Assembly (NCBI RefSeq): GCF_050946405.1
Contig: NZ_JBMNUS010000003.1
Coordinates: forward strand, 62,001 to 126,000
DNA length: 64,000 bases
Direction: 5' to 3'
From: Pseudochelatococcus sp050946405
GTDB lineage: Bacteria; Pseudomonadota; Alphaproteobacteria; Rhizobiales; Beijerinckiaceae
Below, piece by piece: positions 43,425-53,265 of this stretch (its first letter is position 1; every line of letters starts with the position of its first letter). Both the position numbers and the translations under genes were made by a program. Below the pieces are notes generated by a model. It worked only from the letters and a program-made list of their open reading frames with translations, did no database searches and was not told where the DNA came from.

Positions 43425-45662
43425 GTGTTCAGGTTTGTCAGGCCATCCCTCTCCAGACGTGTGAAGCGCGCGGCGCTTGCCGTCGACTCATGGCTCGACG
43501 CCTCCCTCTATAGCGCAGGTTCGGGGCTCGGCGAAATATGGCGGCGCATTTCCGCGCGCATGGATCGGCTGGCCGTCACCGGCGTGCGGCGCGTCCTGGT
43601 GGAATGCGCCAGCGAGGCGGCGACGCTGTCCATCGCCGGCGGCATGCTGCTGCTGGCCTTCGCGCAGCCCGCCTTCCGGGAAACGAGCGACGACTGGCTG
43701 AAGAAGCCGGAGTTCGCCGTGACCTTTCTGGACCGCTACGGCAACGAGGTCGGCCGGCGCGGCATCCTGCACGACGATTCGCTGGCGCTCGACGAATTCC
43801 CGGACGTGCTGATCAAGGCCGTGCTGGCGACGGAGGACCGGCGCTTCTACCAGCATTTCGGCATCGACATCATCGGGACGGCGCGCGCGCTGTCCGCCAA
43901 CGCGCAGGCGGACGGCGTGGTGCAGGGCGGCTCCTCCATCACCCAGCAACTCGCCAAGAACCTGTTCCTGACCAACGAGCGCTCCATCGAGCGCAAGATC
44001 AACGAGGCGTTCCTGTCGCTGTGGCTGGAGGCGCGCCTGTCCAAGAACGAGATCCTCAAGCTTTACCTCGACCGCGCCTACATGGGCGGCGGCACGTTCG
44101 GCGCGGCGGCGGCGGCGGCGTTTTACTTCGGCAAGTCGGCGCGCGACGTCACCTTGCCCGAGGCCGCGATGCTCGCCGGCCTGTTCAAGGCGCCGTCCAA
44201 ATACGCGCCGCACGTCAACCTGCCCACGGCCCGCGCCCGCGCCTCCGACGTGCTCGGCGCGATGGTCAACGCCGGCTTGATCACGGAAGGGCAGGCCGAA
44301 ATCGCCCGCCGCAACCCGGCGACGCCGGTGGACCGGCATCGCGAATCGAGCCCCGATTACTATCTCGACTGGGCTTTCGAGGAAATCCGCGCGATGTCTC
44401 AGGAAGGCGCGCTGCGCGGCGAGCGGGTGCTCGTCGTCAAGACGCCGCTCGACCTCTCCATCCAGCATCTGGCCGAGGACGCGCTGGAGGAAGGCTTGCG
44501 CCAGGACGGCAAGCGCTGGGGCGTGAAGCAGGGCGCGATCGCCGTGCTGGACCCGGACGGGGCGGCGCGCGCCATGGTCGGCGGGCGCGACTACGGCGAA
44601 AGCCAGTTCAACCGCGCCACGAACGCGCTGCGCCAGCCGGGTTCCTCCTTCAAGCCCTTCGTCTACGCGGGGGCGATGATGGACGGCCTCGTGACGCCCG
44701 ACAGCCCGATCGTCGACGGCCCGACCTGTATCGGCAACTGGTGCCCCAACAACTATAACCGCGGCTATGCCGGCCGCATGACGCTGACGGTCGCGCTGCA
44801 ACGCTCCATCAACACGACGCCGGTGCGCCTCACCCTGATGATGGGCAAGGGCAACGCCCGCAACGGCCTCGCGCGCGTCATCGAGATGAGCCATGCCATG
44901 GGCATCACGACCGAGCTGCGCAACACCGCGCCCCTGCCCATCGGGGCGGAAGGCGTGCGCGTGCTCGACATGGCGGCGGGGTTCGCCGTTTTCGCCAACG
45001 GCGGCCTGCGCGCGAAGCCCTATGCGGCGGTCGAGATCCGCAACGGCCATGACGATGTGATCTGGCGTCACGACCGGGATGCCGGCGCGCCCGCGCGCGT
45101 GCTGACGCCCGAGGTGGCCGCCGGCATGAACTTCATGATGCACAAGGTGGTGGAGGCGGGCACCGGCCGGCGCGCGCGCATCGAGGGCGTGCCCGTCGCC
45201 GGCAAGACCGGCACGACGAACGCCTACAGGGACGGCTGGTTCGTGGGCTACACGGGCAATCTCGTGGCGAGCGTGTGGCTCGGCAACGACGATTACAAGC
45301 CCGCCAACCGCATGACCGGCGGCACGCTGCCCGCGCAGATCTGGCAGACGATGATGGCGCGCGCCCACCGCCGGCTCACGATCCGGCCGCTGCCGGGCGT
45401 GCCGACGCCGGCGCCCGCCGTCGCCGTGAGCGCCGCGGAGGCGGGCGACGACGATGCCGGCGTGCCGGCCAATCTCTCCCGCCAGTCCTATGAACTGTTG
45501 CAGGGCATGACGGCGCTTTTCCGCGAGGCTTCGGCGGCGATGCCCGGCGGCACGGCGCAGACGGCTCCCGCGCGCGAGCAGGCATCAGTGGCAGGCGAGC
45601 GCGATGCGGTTCACGTCGCCGCGCGCGGCCTCGGGACGCCGGCGGGAAAGGCGGCGCCGTGA
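43425..45662 (+). CDS. Class A penicillin-binding protein (PBP1a family)
   Basis: 745 residues: cytoplasmic basic N-terminus, anchor (ATLSIAGGMLLLAFAQPAF), transglycosylase with catalytic Glu in ATEDRRFYQHFG and QGGSSITQQLAKN, then transpeptidase with SSFK (LRQPGSSFKPFVYAG), SIN and KTGTT. It polymerises and cross-links peptidoglycan. GTG 43425 follows aggggag; an earlier start is improbable. First of a run with the DUF1214 and DUF1254 genes; in polar growers class A PBPs work at the growing pole. Confidence 0.92.
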   Translation: MFRFVRPSLSRRVKRAALAVDSWLDASLYSAGSGLGEIWRRISARMDRLAVTGVRRVLVECASEAATLSIAGGMLLLAFAQPAFRETSDDWLKKPEFAVTFLDRYGNEVGRRGILHDDSLALDEFPDVLIKAVLATEDRRFYQHFGIDIIGTARALSANAQADGVVQGGSSITQQLAKNLFLTNERSIERKINEAFLSLWLEARLSKNEILKLYLDRAYMGGGTFGAAAAAAFYFGKSARDVTLPEAAMLAGLFKAPSKYAPHVNLPTARARASDVLGAMVNAGLITEGQAEIARRNPATPVDRHRESSPDYYLDWAFEEIRAMSQEGALRGERVLVVKTPLDLSIQHLAEDALEEGLRQDGKRWGVKQGAIAVLDPDGAARAMVGGRDYGESQFNRATNALRQPGSSFKPFVYAGAMMDGLVTPDSPIVDGPTCIGNWCPNNYNRGYAGRMTLTVALQRSINTTPVRLTLMMGKGNARNGLARVIEMSHAMGITTELRNTAPLPIGAEGVRVLDMAAGFAVFANGGLRAKPYAAVEIRNGHDDVIWRHDRDAGAPARVLTPEVAAGMNFMMHKVVEAGTGRRARIEGVPVAGKTGTTNAYRDGWFVGYTGNLVASVWLGNDDYKPANRMTGGTLPAQIWQTMMARAHRRLTIRPLPGVPTPAPAVAVSAAEAGDDDAGVPANLSRQSYELLQGMTALFREASAAMPGGTAQTAPAREQASVAGERDAVHVAARGLGTPAGKAAP

Positions 45663-45720
45663 CCCGTTTCGCCAACGCCGCCGCCGCGCCATCGTTCCCG
45701 CCTGCCTGACGTCAGCTTCC

Positions 45721-46299
45721 GTGCGCACCATTCTCGTCGCCCTCGCAACCCTCGCCATCGCCGCTTTCGCCGGTCTGGGCTCGGCCTGGTACATGACGCG
45801 CGGCGAGCCGCCGTTCGGGGCCGTGCGGGCTGGCCCCTGGGCCGCATGGCCCGACATCGGTTCGCCCGTCATCGATCCTTACGCGCGGGCGATCGTCGCG
45901 CGCACCGGGGCGCTGCCGCTCGGCGCCGGCGAGGGGCTGGAGCTGCACGCGGTGCACGACAGCGAGGGGCGGCCGCTCGATGGTGCCTGCGTCTATGCCG
46001 TGCGCGGCGCCGTGCCCTCCGCGCGGGCGTGGACGCTGACGGTCTATGACGCCGCCGGCGGGCTGCCGCCCAACGAGACCGGCCGCAACGGGTTCACCTC
46101 CTTCGAGCTGCTGCGTGATGCGGACGGGATGGCGGAAATCGTTCTGTCTCGCGGGGTGCGGCCGGGCAACTGGCTGATGCTGCCGCCGACCGAAGGCGTG
46201 CATCTCGTGTTGCGGCTTTATGGCGCCCCGCTCGCCGCGGTTTCCGGCGTCGTCGAGGCGGCGGCCCTGCCGGCGATCGACCGGCTCGCCTGCCCCTGA
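45721..46299 (+). CDS. DUF1214 domain membrane-anchored protein
   Basis: 192 residues: one N-terminal membrane helix (TILVALATLAIAAFAGLGSAWYM) and a DUF1214 domain (HAVHDSEGRPLDGACVYAVRGAVP...LTVYDAAGGLPPNETGRNGFTS). Adjacent to the DUF1254 gene, as in many Hyphomicrobiales. GTG 45721 is inferred from the helix start; no strong ribosome site. Confidence 0.82.
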   Translation: MRTILVALATLAIAAFAGLGSAWYMTRGEPPFGAVRAGPWAAWPDIGSPVIDPYARAIVARTGALPLGAGEGLELHAVHDSEGRPLDGACVYAVRGAVPSARAWTLTVYDAAGGLPPNETGRNGFTSFELLRDADGMAEIVLSRGVRPGNWLMLPPTEGVHLVLRLYGAPLAAVSGVVEAAALPAIDRLACP

Positions 46300-46319
46300 A
46301 AGCCGGACGGAGCCCGCGC

Positions 46320-46979
46320 ATGAAAGAGACGAGAGCCCTCAAACCCGCCGCCGCCTCACGCCGGCGAAGCCGCCGCGGCGCGCGCCTGCGGCGGGCGTTG
46401 GCATGGGCGACGGGTGCGATGCTCCATGCGCTCGTATTCGGCCTCGTGCTCGGCGGTCTCGTCCATATCGTCACGGTGTTCGCGATTCCGTTCGCGGGAT
46501 CGGGCGATGCGGTGACGCGGCTCTCGCGGGCGGCGGCATCGGGGCAGACGCGGGAAATCGCGGACAGCGGCTTCTCGCCGCCCTGGCCCGATCCGGCGTT
46601 CGTCACCGCCTTCTGCCGGTTCGATCTGACGAACGGTCCGCTGCGGATCACCGCGCACGCCGGCGGCGGTTTCGCCGGCCTTTCGCTCTACGGGCCGGGC
46701 GGAAGCGTTCTTTATGCGGTGACGGACGAGATCGCCAATGACGGGGAACTGGCGCTCACGGTGCTGACGTCCGATCAGGCGATGGACGAGCGCGAGGCGC
46801 GCGCCGGGCGCGAGGACGGCGGCAGGGAAGTGCGCTTCGTCATGCCCGACCGCCGGGGCGTCGCGACGACGGGCGGCGTCGCCGTCTACCGGGCGCTGGC
46901 GCCGCTGCCGAGCCTGAGGGCGAAGGCGCGCGAGGCGGCGCTGTCGCTGCGTTGCGACGATGCCCCTCCGGCCGACTGA
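46320..46979 (+). CDS. DUF1254 domain membrane-anchored protein
   Basis: 219 residues: a basic N-terminus, a helix (MLHALVFGLVLGGLVHIVTVFAI), and a DUF1254-like extracytoplasmic domain (FCRFDLTNGPLRITAHAGGGFAGLSLYGPGG). Twenty bases after the DUF1214 gene; these two domains form one protein in other bacteria, so a complex is likely. Role unknown. gacggag precedes ATG 46320. Confidence 0.8.
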   Translation: MKETRALKPAAASRRRSRRGARLRRALAWATGAMLHALVFGLVLGGLVHIVTVFAIPFAGSGDAVTRLSRAAASGQTREIADSGFSPPWPDPAFVTAFCRFDLTNGPLRITAHAGGGFAGLSLYGPGGSVLYAVTDEIANDGELALTVLTSDQAMDEREARAGREDGGREVRFVMPDRRGVATTGGVAVYRALAPLPSLRAKAREAALSLRCDDAPPAD

Positions 46980-47009
46980 CGCGATCCGCTCTTTGGAATA
47001 CATTTTGAT

Positions 47010-47045
47010 CGATCAGATGATTCCATCCGGTCGGAAATTGCTCTA
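47010..47045 (+). repeat. Dispersed palindromic element, family B, copy 3
   Basis: gatcagatgattccatccgg, tcggaaattgctcta: same order as the 10781 copy. Ends ten bases before the ABC-F start at 47056, so it would be in that gene's leader, as with copy 1. Confidence 0.78.
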
Positions 47046-47055
47046 TGCAGGCGTC

Positions 47056-48870
47056 ATGGCTCCACCTCTGCTTTTTCTCCAGGATATCCGCCTCACTTTC
47101 GGCGGCACCCCGTTGCTCGAAGGCGCGGAAATGTCCGTGTCCGAGGGCGAGCGCCTTTGCCTTGTCGGGCGCAACGGCTCCGGCAAGTCCACGCTGCTCA
47201 AGATCGCCGCCGGTCTGGTGCAGGCCGATTCCGGCACGCGCTTCGTCCAGCCGGGCGCGACGGTGCGCTATCTGCCGCAGGAGCCCGACCTCGCCGGCTT
47301 CGACACCACGTTGGCCTATGTCGAGGCGGGGCTCGCGGATGGCGACGATGCCTACCGCGCCGCCTGGCTGCTGGAACAGCTCGGCCTGACGGGCCGCGAA
47401 GATCCGTCGAATCTCTCCGGCGGCGAGGCACGCCGCGCCGCGCTGGCGCGGGTGCTCGCACCCGAACCCGACATCCTGTTGCTCGATGAGCCGACGAACC
47501 ATCTGGATTTGCCAGCTATCGAGTGGTTGGAGAGCGAAATCCGCTCCCTCCGCTCGGCGCTGGTGCTGATCAGCCACGACCGGCGCTTTCTCGAAAACCT
47601 GTCGCGCGCCACCGTCTGGCTGGACAGGGGAACTGCCCGCCGTCTCGACAAGGGTTTCGCCGCCTTCGAGGAATGGCGCGACGCGGTGCTGGAGCAGGAA
47701 GAGATCGAGCACCACAAGCTCGCCCGCAAGATCGCGGCGGAAGACGACTGGATGCGCTACGGCGTCACGGCGCGACGCAAGCGCAACATGCGCCGCGTGC
47801 GCGAACTCGCCGACATGCGCAAGCAATTCCGCGAACGCAGGCGCGCCACCGGTTCCGTCGCCATGACGGTGACGGAGGGCGAGACCTCCGGCAAGCTCGT
47901 CGCGGAGGCGAAGAACATCGGCAAGCGTTTCGGCGAGCGCGCGATCGTGGAGGATTTCTCCATCCGCATCCTGCGCCACGACCGCATCGGCATCGTGGGG
48001 CCGAACGGCGCGGGCAAGACGACGCTGCTCAACATGCTCACCGGCGATCTCGTGCCCGACAGCGGCAGCGTGAAACTCGGCGCGAACCTGCAAATGGCCT
48101 TCCTCGACCAGCGCCGCGCCTCGCTCGCGCCCGAGACCACGCTGAAGGACGCGCTCACGGGCGGCGGCACCGATACGGTGACGGTGGGCGGCGCGGTCAA
48201 GCATGTCGCCAGCTACATGAAGGATTTTCTGTTTTCCCCCGACCAGTTGAACACGCCGGTTTCCGTGCTCTCCGGCGGTGAGCGCGGGCGGCTGACGCTG
48301 GCGCGGGCGCTGGCGCTGCCCTCCAACTTCCTGGTGCTGGACGAGCCCACCAACGACCTCGACCTCGAAACCCTCGACCTGCTCGAAGAGATGATCGCCG
48401 ACTATCCCGGCACGGTGGTGCTGGTGAGCCATGACCGCGATTTTCTCGACCGCACCGTCAACGCCGTCGTGATCGCGGAGGGCAACGGGCGCTGGCAGGT
48501 CTATGCCGGCGGCTACACCGACATGCTGGCGCAGCGCGGCGAGGGCGTGACGGCGCGGAAAGTGGAAGGCGGGAAGGCCGCGCCCGAAAAGGCGAAGGCC
48601 CCGCCGCCCGCCGTATCCGACGACAAGGCGCGGAAAAAGCTCAGCTTCAAGGAAAAGCACGCGCTGGAGACGCTGCCCGATCGCATCGCCGCCCTTGAGC
48701 GCGACATCGCCAAGTTGCAGGCGCTGCTGGCCGATCCCGAACTCTACACGCGCGAGCCGGCCAAGTTCGAGAAGGCCAACACGCTGCTGGCGCGCGCCGA
48801 GGAAGAGCGCGCCGCCAACGAGGAGGAATGGTTGCGGCTCGAAATGCTCCGGGAAGAGCTGGAAGGCTGA
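47056..48870 (+). CDS. ABC-F family ATPase, Uup type
   Basis: 604 residues without membrane segments: two nucleotide-binding domains (Walker A GRNGSGKST and GPNGAGKTT; signatures NLSGGEARRAALARV and VLSGGERGRLTLARA), an inter-domain linker, and a C-terminal coiled-coil (KLSFKEKHALETLPDRIAALE). The coiled-coil tail is the hallmark of Uup; ABC-F proteins act on ribosomes or branched DNA. ATG 47056 lies close after a family B repeat. Confidence 0.9.
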   Translation: MAPPLLFLQDIRLTFGGTPLLEGAEMSVSEGERLCLVGRNGSGKSTLLKIAAGLVQADSGTRFVQPGATVRYLPQEPDLAGFDTTLAYVEAGLADGDDAYRAAWLLEQLGLTGREDPSNLSGGEARRAALARVLAPEPDILLLDEPTNHLDLPAIEWLESEIRSLRSALVLISHDRRFLENLSRATVWLDRGTARRLDKGFAAFEEWRDAVLEQEEIEHHKLARKIAAEDDWMRYGVTARRKRNMRRVRELADMRKQFRERRRATGSVAMTVTEGETSGKLVAEAKNIGKRFGERAIVEDFSIRILRHDRIGIVGPNGAGKTTLLNMLTGDLVPDSGSVKLGANLQMAFLDQRRASLAPETTLKDALTGGGTDTVTVGGAVKHVASYMKDFLFSPDQLNTPVSVLSGGERGRLTLARALALPSNFLVLDEPTNDLDLETLDLLEEMIADYPGTVVLVSHDRDFLDRTVNAVVIAEGNGRWQVYAGGYTDMLAQRGEGVTARKVEGGKAAPEKAKAPPPAVSDDKARKKLSFKEKHALETLPDRIAALERDIAKLQALLADPELYTREPAKFEKANTLLARAEEERAANEEEWLRLEMLREELEG

Positions 48871-49727
48871 TGCCGCCGATTTGCCAGCCGATTTGCCAGC
48901 CGATTTGCCAGCCGATTTGCCAGCCGATTTGCATTGACCGGCCGGACGATCCGCGCATCGAAGCCTATGCGAGTATCCGCGAGCGCGATCTCGTCGGCCG
49001 GGGCGGGCGCTTCATCGCGGAGGGTGAGACGGTGCTGGCGGTGTTGCTGCGGCAGAAGCTGCATACCGTCGAATCGCTCTTCATCCTCGACAAGCGATTG
49101 CCGTTCCTCGCCGATCTGCTCGCGCTTCTTCCCGGTGACGTGCCGCTTTACACGGCAAGCCGCGCGGTGATGGATGCGATCGCCGGTTTTCCCATTCATC
49201 GCGGCGTGCTCGCCGTGGGGCTGCGGCGTGAGCATGGCGAGGTTTCGGGCTTTCTGAACGCGCTGCCGCGACAGGCCGTCGTCGTCGCCCTCGCCGGGCT
49301 CGCGAACCATGACAACGTGGGCGGCATTTTTCGCAACGCGGCGGCGTTCGGCGCTTCGGCCGTGCTGCTGGACGACGCGAGTTGCGATCCGCTCTACCGC
49401 AAGGCGATCCGCGTTTCGGTCGGCGGTTGCCTCGCCGTACCGTTCTTCCGCACCGGCCCCGTGCATGCGCTGATCGATCTGCTGGCAGGCGCGGGCTTCA
49501 CCGTGCTGGCGCTCAGCCCGCGCGGGGCCGAAACCCTCTCGGCGCTCGCCCCGCCCGCGCGCGCCGCGCTGCTGCTGGGCACCGAAGGCCCCGGCCTGCC
49601 GGACGACGTGCTGGCGCGCTGCCGCACCGTCTCCATCCCGATGCACGGCGCGTTCGATTCGCTCAATGTCGCGACGACCAGCGGCATCGCGCTGCATCAC
49701 CTCACGCAGCATGAAGGGCGGCGCTGA
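48870..49727 (+). CDS. SpoU-type RNA 2'-O-methyltransferase
   Basis: 285 residues. SPOUT motifs NHDNVGGIFRNAAAFG, LGTEGPGLPDDVL and IPMHGAFDSLNVATTSGIALH are clear, so it methylates a ribose in rRNA or tRNA. ATG 48870 overlaps the ABC-F stop (TGATG). The N-terminus contains four PICQ repeats from a 12-bp minisatellite and is not part of the enzyme. The 3' end overlaps the convergent HD gene by 26 bases. Confidence 0.88.
   Translation: MPPICQPICQPICQPICQPICIDRPDDPRIEAYASIRERDLVGRGGRFIAEGETVLAVLLRQKLHTVESLFILDKRLPFLADLLALLPGDVPLYTASRAVMDAIAGFPIHRGVLAVGLRREHGEVSGFLNALPRQAVVVALAGLANHDNVGGIFRNAAAFGASAVLLDDASCDPLYRKAIRVSVGGCLAVPFFRTGPVHALIDLLAGAGFTVLALSPRGAETLSALAPPARAALLLGTEGPGLPDDVLARCRTVSIPMHGAFDSLNVATTSGIALHHLTQHEGRR
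48876..48932. repeat. 12-bp in-frame minisatellite
   Basis: Four exact tandem copies of ccgatttgccag (48876-48923) and most of a fifth, at the 5' end of the methyltransferase gene, encoding PICQ repeats. Unit length is a multiple of three, so copy changes would keep the frame. Confidence 0.93.
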
Positions 49728-50310
49728 AGCGCGCGAGATAACGCGCCTTGGCGGTTTCCGCATCCCAGGGGTGCAAGAACGCCTCGCCGCCGGCCGGCAG
49801 CGGCACCACCTTGCCGAAGAAGCCGCGCGCTTCGTCCAGCCCGAAGCCGGCCAGCCGCGTGGCCTCGTAGAAGGCGGCGGCGCGGTCGGCCTTCTTGATG
49901 GCCCTTTCCAACGCCGGCGCCGGCCGCGCGGGCAGGCCGAAGCGGATATGGATCGCCGCGAGCAGGCGCTTTTCGATGTCCTTGTAAGTGTCGCCGAGCA
50001 CGGCCTTGAAGGGCGAGATGATGTCGCCGACGACATACTCCGCCCCGTCGTGCAGCAGCACCGCAAGCCGCGCCTCGCGCGACAGCGCCGGATCGGCGAT
50101 CTCGGCGAACAACTCCACCAGCAGCGTGTGCTGGGCGACGGAGAAGATGTGCGCGCCGAGCGTCTGCCCGTTCCAGCGCGCCACGCGGGCGAGGCCGTGG
50201 GCGATGTCCTCGATCTCGACATCGAGCGGGGAAGGGTCGATCAGGTCGAGCCGCCGGCCGGACAGCATGCGCTGCCACACGCGCGGCGCCTTTGCGGGTC
50301 GCGGCGTCAT
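49702..50310 (-). CDS. HD-domain phosphohydrolase (YfbR-like)
   Basis: 202 residues: an HD superfamily domain with HIFSVAQHTLLV (first His), AVLLHDGAEYVVGD (HD pair) and a distal Asp in KKADRAAAF. Resembles 5'-nucleotidase YfbR and related HD hydrolases. Last of the argG-ygfZ-tag run, four bases after tag. ATG 50310. Confidence 0.82.
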   Translation of the reverse strand: MTPRPAKAPRVWQRMLSGRRLDLIDPSPLDVEIEDIAHGLARVARWNGQTLGAHIFSVAQHTLLVELFAEIADPALSREARLAVLLHDGAEYVVGDIISPFKAVLGDTYKDIEKRLLAAIHIRFGLPARPAPALERAIKKADRAAAFYEATRLAGFGLDEARGFFGKVVPLPAGGEAFLHPWDAETAKARYLARFSAALHAA

Positions 50311-50314
50311 CTCG

Positions 50315-50926
50315 TCAGGAACGGGTATGCGCGGCGCATTCGGCGTGGCGGTAGCAATCGACCATGTGGTCGTTGACCATGCCGACCGCCTGCATGAAGG
50401 CATAGGTGATGGTCGGGCCGCAGAACTTGAAGCCGGCCGCCTTCAGCGCCTTCGACATCTTCTTCGATACTTCGGTCTCCGCCGGCACCTCCTTGCGGGT
50501 GCTGAAGCGGTTGACGACCGGCCGCCCGTCGACGAAATCCCACAGGAAATCGCTGAACGAGCCGCGTTCCTGAATGGCGAGCCAGACGCGGGCGCTCGCC
50601 ACCGTGCCCTCGATCTTGGCGCGGTTGCGCACGATGCCGGCGTCCAGCATCAGCGCCTCGACCTTCAAGGCGTCGAAGCGCGCGATCTGCTCGGGATCGA
50701 ATCCCGCGAAGGCGGCGCGGAAGTTCTCGCGCTTGCGCAGGATGGTGATCCATGACAGGCCGGCCTGAAAGCCGTCCAGAATGAGCTTTTCGTAGAGCGC
50801 CCGGTCGTCATATTCCGGCACGCCCCATTCGTCGTCGTGATAGGCGACATAGAACGGGTCGTCGCCCGGCCACAGGCAGCGATGCTTGCCGTCCGGATGC
50901 AGTTTGACGAAATCGCTGTCACTCAT
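50315..50926 (-). CDS. tag: DNA-3-methyladenine glycosylase I
   Basis: 203 residues. Zinc ligands C and H near each end (KHRCLWPGDDP at the start, CYRHAECAA at the end) and the catalytic Glu region (YHDDEWGVPEYDD) mark the TAG family, which removes 3-methyladenine. ATG 50926 overlaps the ygfZ end by eight bases, so the two are coupled. Confidence 0.93.
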   Translation of the reverse strand: MSDSDFVKLHPDGKHRCLWPGDDPFYVAYHDDEWGVPEYDDRALYEKLILDGFQAGLSWITILRKRENFRAAFAGFDPEQIARFDALKVEALMLDAGIVRNRAKIEGTVASARVWLAIQERGSFSDFLWDFVDGRPVVNRFSTRKEVPAETEVSKKMSKALKAAGFKFCGPTITYAFMQAVGMVNDHMVDCYRHAECAAHTRS

Positions 50927-51839
50927 GCGGCGTCTCTTCCTCGCCGGGGAAGGGGAAGCGGATGAAGGCCGGCTTGTCGAGCGTGAGCGCGACGCCATCC
51001 GCCGTGATCGGCTCGCCCGCGGCAAGAGCCTCCGCCGCGCGGTCAAGGCGCAGGCTGGCCAGCGCCCGGCCCGCCGCGACGGAGCCGATGCGGCCCGAAA
51101 CCTTGCCGCCCGCCAGTACCTCGGCGCCCTCCGGCGGGGCCGCGCCCGCGAAGACGACCGGCACGATGCGCGTGCGCGCCGTCTTGCGGTGGTGCATGCG
51201 CGAGACGACCTCCTGCCCCACGTAGCAGCCCTTGTCGAAGGCCACGCCGTCGAGCTGGTCCATCAGCACCTCATGCGGAAAGGCGTCGTTCCACGGAAAA
51301 TCGCGGCCGCCCTCCGGCACGCCCAGCCCGATGCGGTGCGCATGCCAGGCCAGCGCATCTTTGCCCAGCGCATCTTTGCCCAGCGCATCCTCACCCAGTG
51401 CATCTTCGCCCAGCGCGGCGACGCGCTCGCGCTCCGCGACGATGCGCGTGCCCAATGTCGCGAGGCGCGGATCGGCGAAGGCGAGGCCGAGCCCTTGCGG
51501 CGGCGCATCCCCGCCCCACGCCACGCCGATGCCCAGCGTTTCCGACAGGTCCTCGACAATGACCCTGGCGCGCAGCTTGTAAAAATTCAGCCGCTTTGCC
51601 AGCGCCCCGGCCTGATCGCGGGCGACGTCCAGCAGAAAGCCGCCGCCGCGCTCCTGCGGAACGGCGACGGCGAGCCCGTCGAACAGGATCTTTCCCTGCG
51701 GCGTCAGCAGCCCGAACCAGCGCGCCTCGCCGGCGCTCAGGTTCTCGACATGGCTGGTGACGAGGTTTTGCAGGAAGGGGCGGGCATCCTCGCCCACAAC
51801 CTTCACGACGCCCCTGTCTGCAAGGAAGGTTTTCGGCAT
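50919..51839 (-). CDS. ygfZ: YgfZ/GcvT-like folate-binding protein
   Basis: 306 residues with the KGCYVGQE motif near residue 205 that is essential for YgfZ function in Fe-S cluster assembly, and GcvT-like folate-binding domains. Residues about 144-163 are GEDAL/GKDAL repeats from a 15-bp minisatellite (51351-51410) that most relatives should lack. One base after argG in the same direction. Confidence 0.9.
   Translation of the reverse strand: MPKTFLADRGVVKVVGEDARPFLQNLVTSHVENLSAGEARWFGLLTPQGKILFDGLAVAVPQERGGGFLLDVARDQAGALAKRLNFYKLRARVIVEDLSETLGIGVAWGGDAPPQGLGLAFADPRLATLGTRIVAERERVAALGEDALGEDALGKDALGKDALAWHAHRIGLGVPEGGRDFPWNDAFPHEVLMDQLDGVAFDKGCYVGQEVVSRMHHRKTARTRIVPVVFAGAAPPEGAEVLAGGKVSGRIGSVAAGRALASLRLDRAAEALAAGEPITADGVALTLDKPAFIRFPFPGEEETPHE
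51351..51410. repeat. 15-bp in-frame minisatellite inside ygfZ
   Basis: Four tandem copies of cagcgcatctttgcc (two exact, two with changes) encode GEDAL, GEDAL, GKDAL, GKDAL. Unit is a multiple of three, so the frame is kept. Confidence 0.9.
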
Positions 51840-51840
51840 G

Positions 51841-53073
<1,233 letters not shown>

Positions 53074-53265
53074 CGTCAGGTCCATACGGCGGGAGGATCG
53101 GCGATCCGACGGCGGCCCCCGGCCTTGCATTGCGATCCGGTGACTATAGTAACGCGGGCGCGCCGCGCAACCCTCCATCGTCGCGCGTCCGGCAACATGA
53201 AAGATGACCTTTGCGGCGGTCTCTGTTAGGACGCTTCGAAACCATCTGCCGAAGGAACGCCGCTC

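Noticed and set aside
48876..48932. CRISPR-like spaced repeats
   Set aside because: Units are directly adjacent with no spacers, and encode protein; a minisatellite, not CRISPR.
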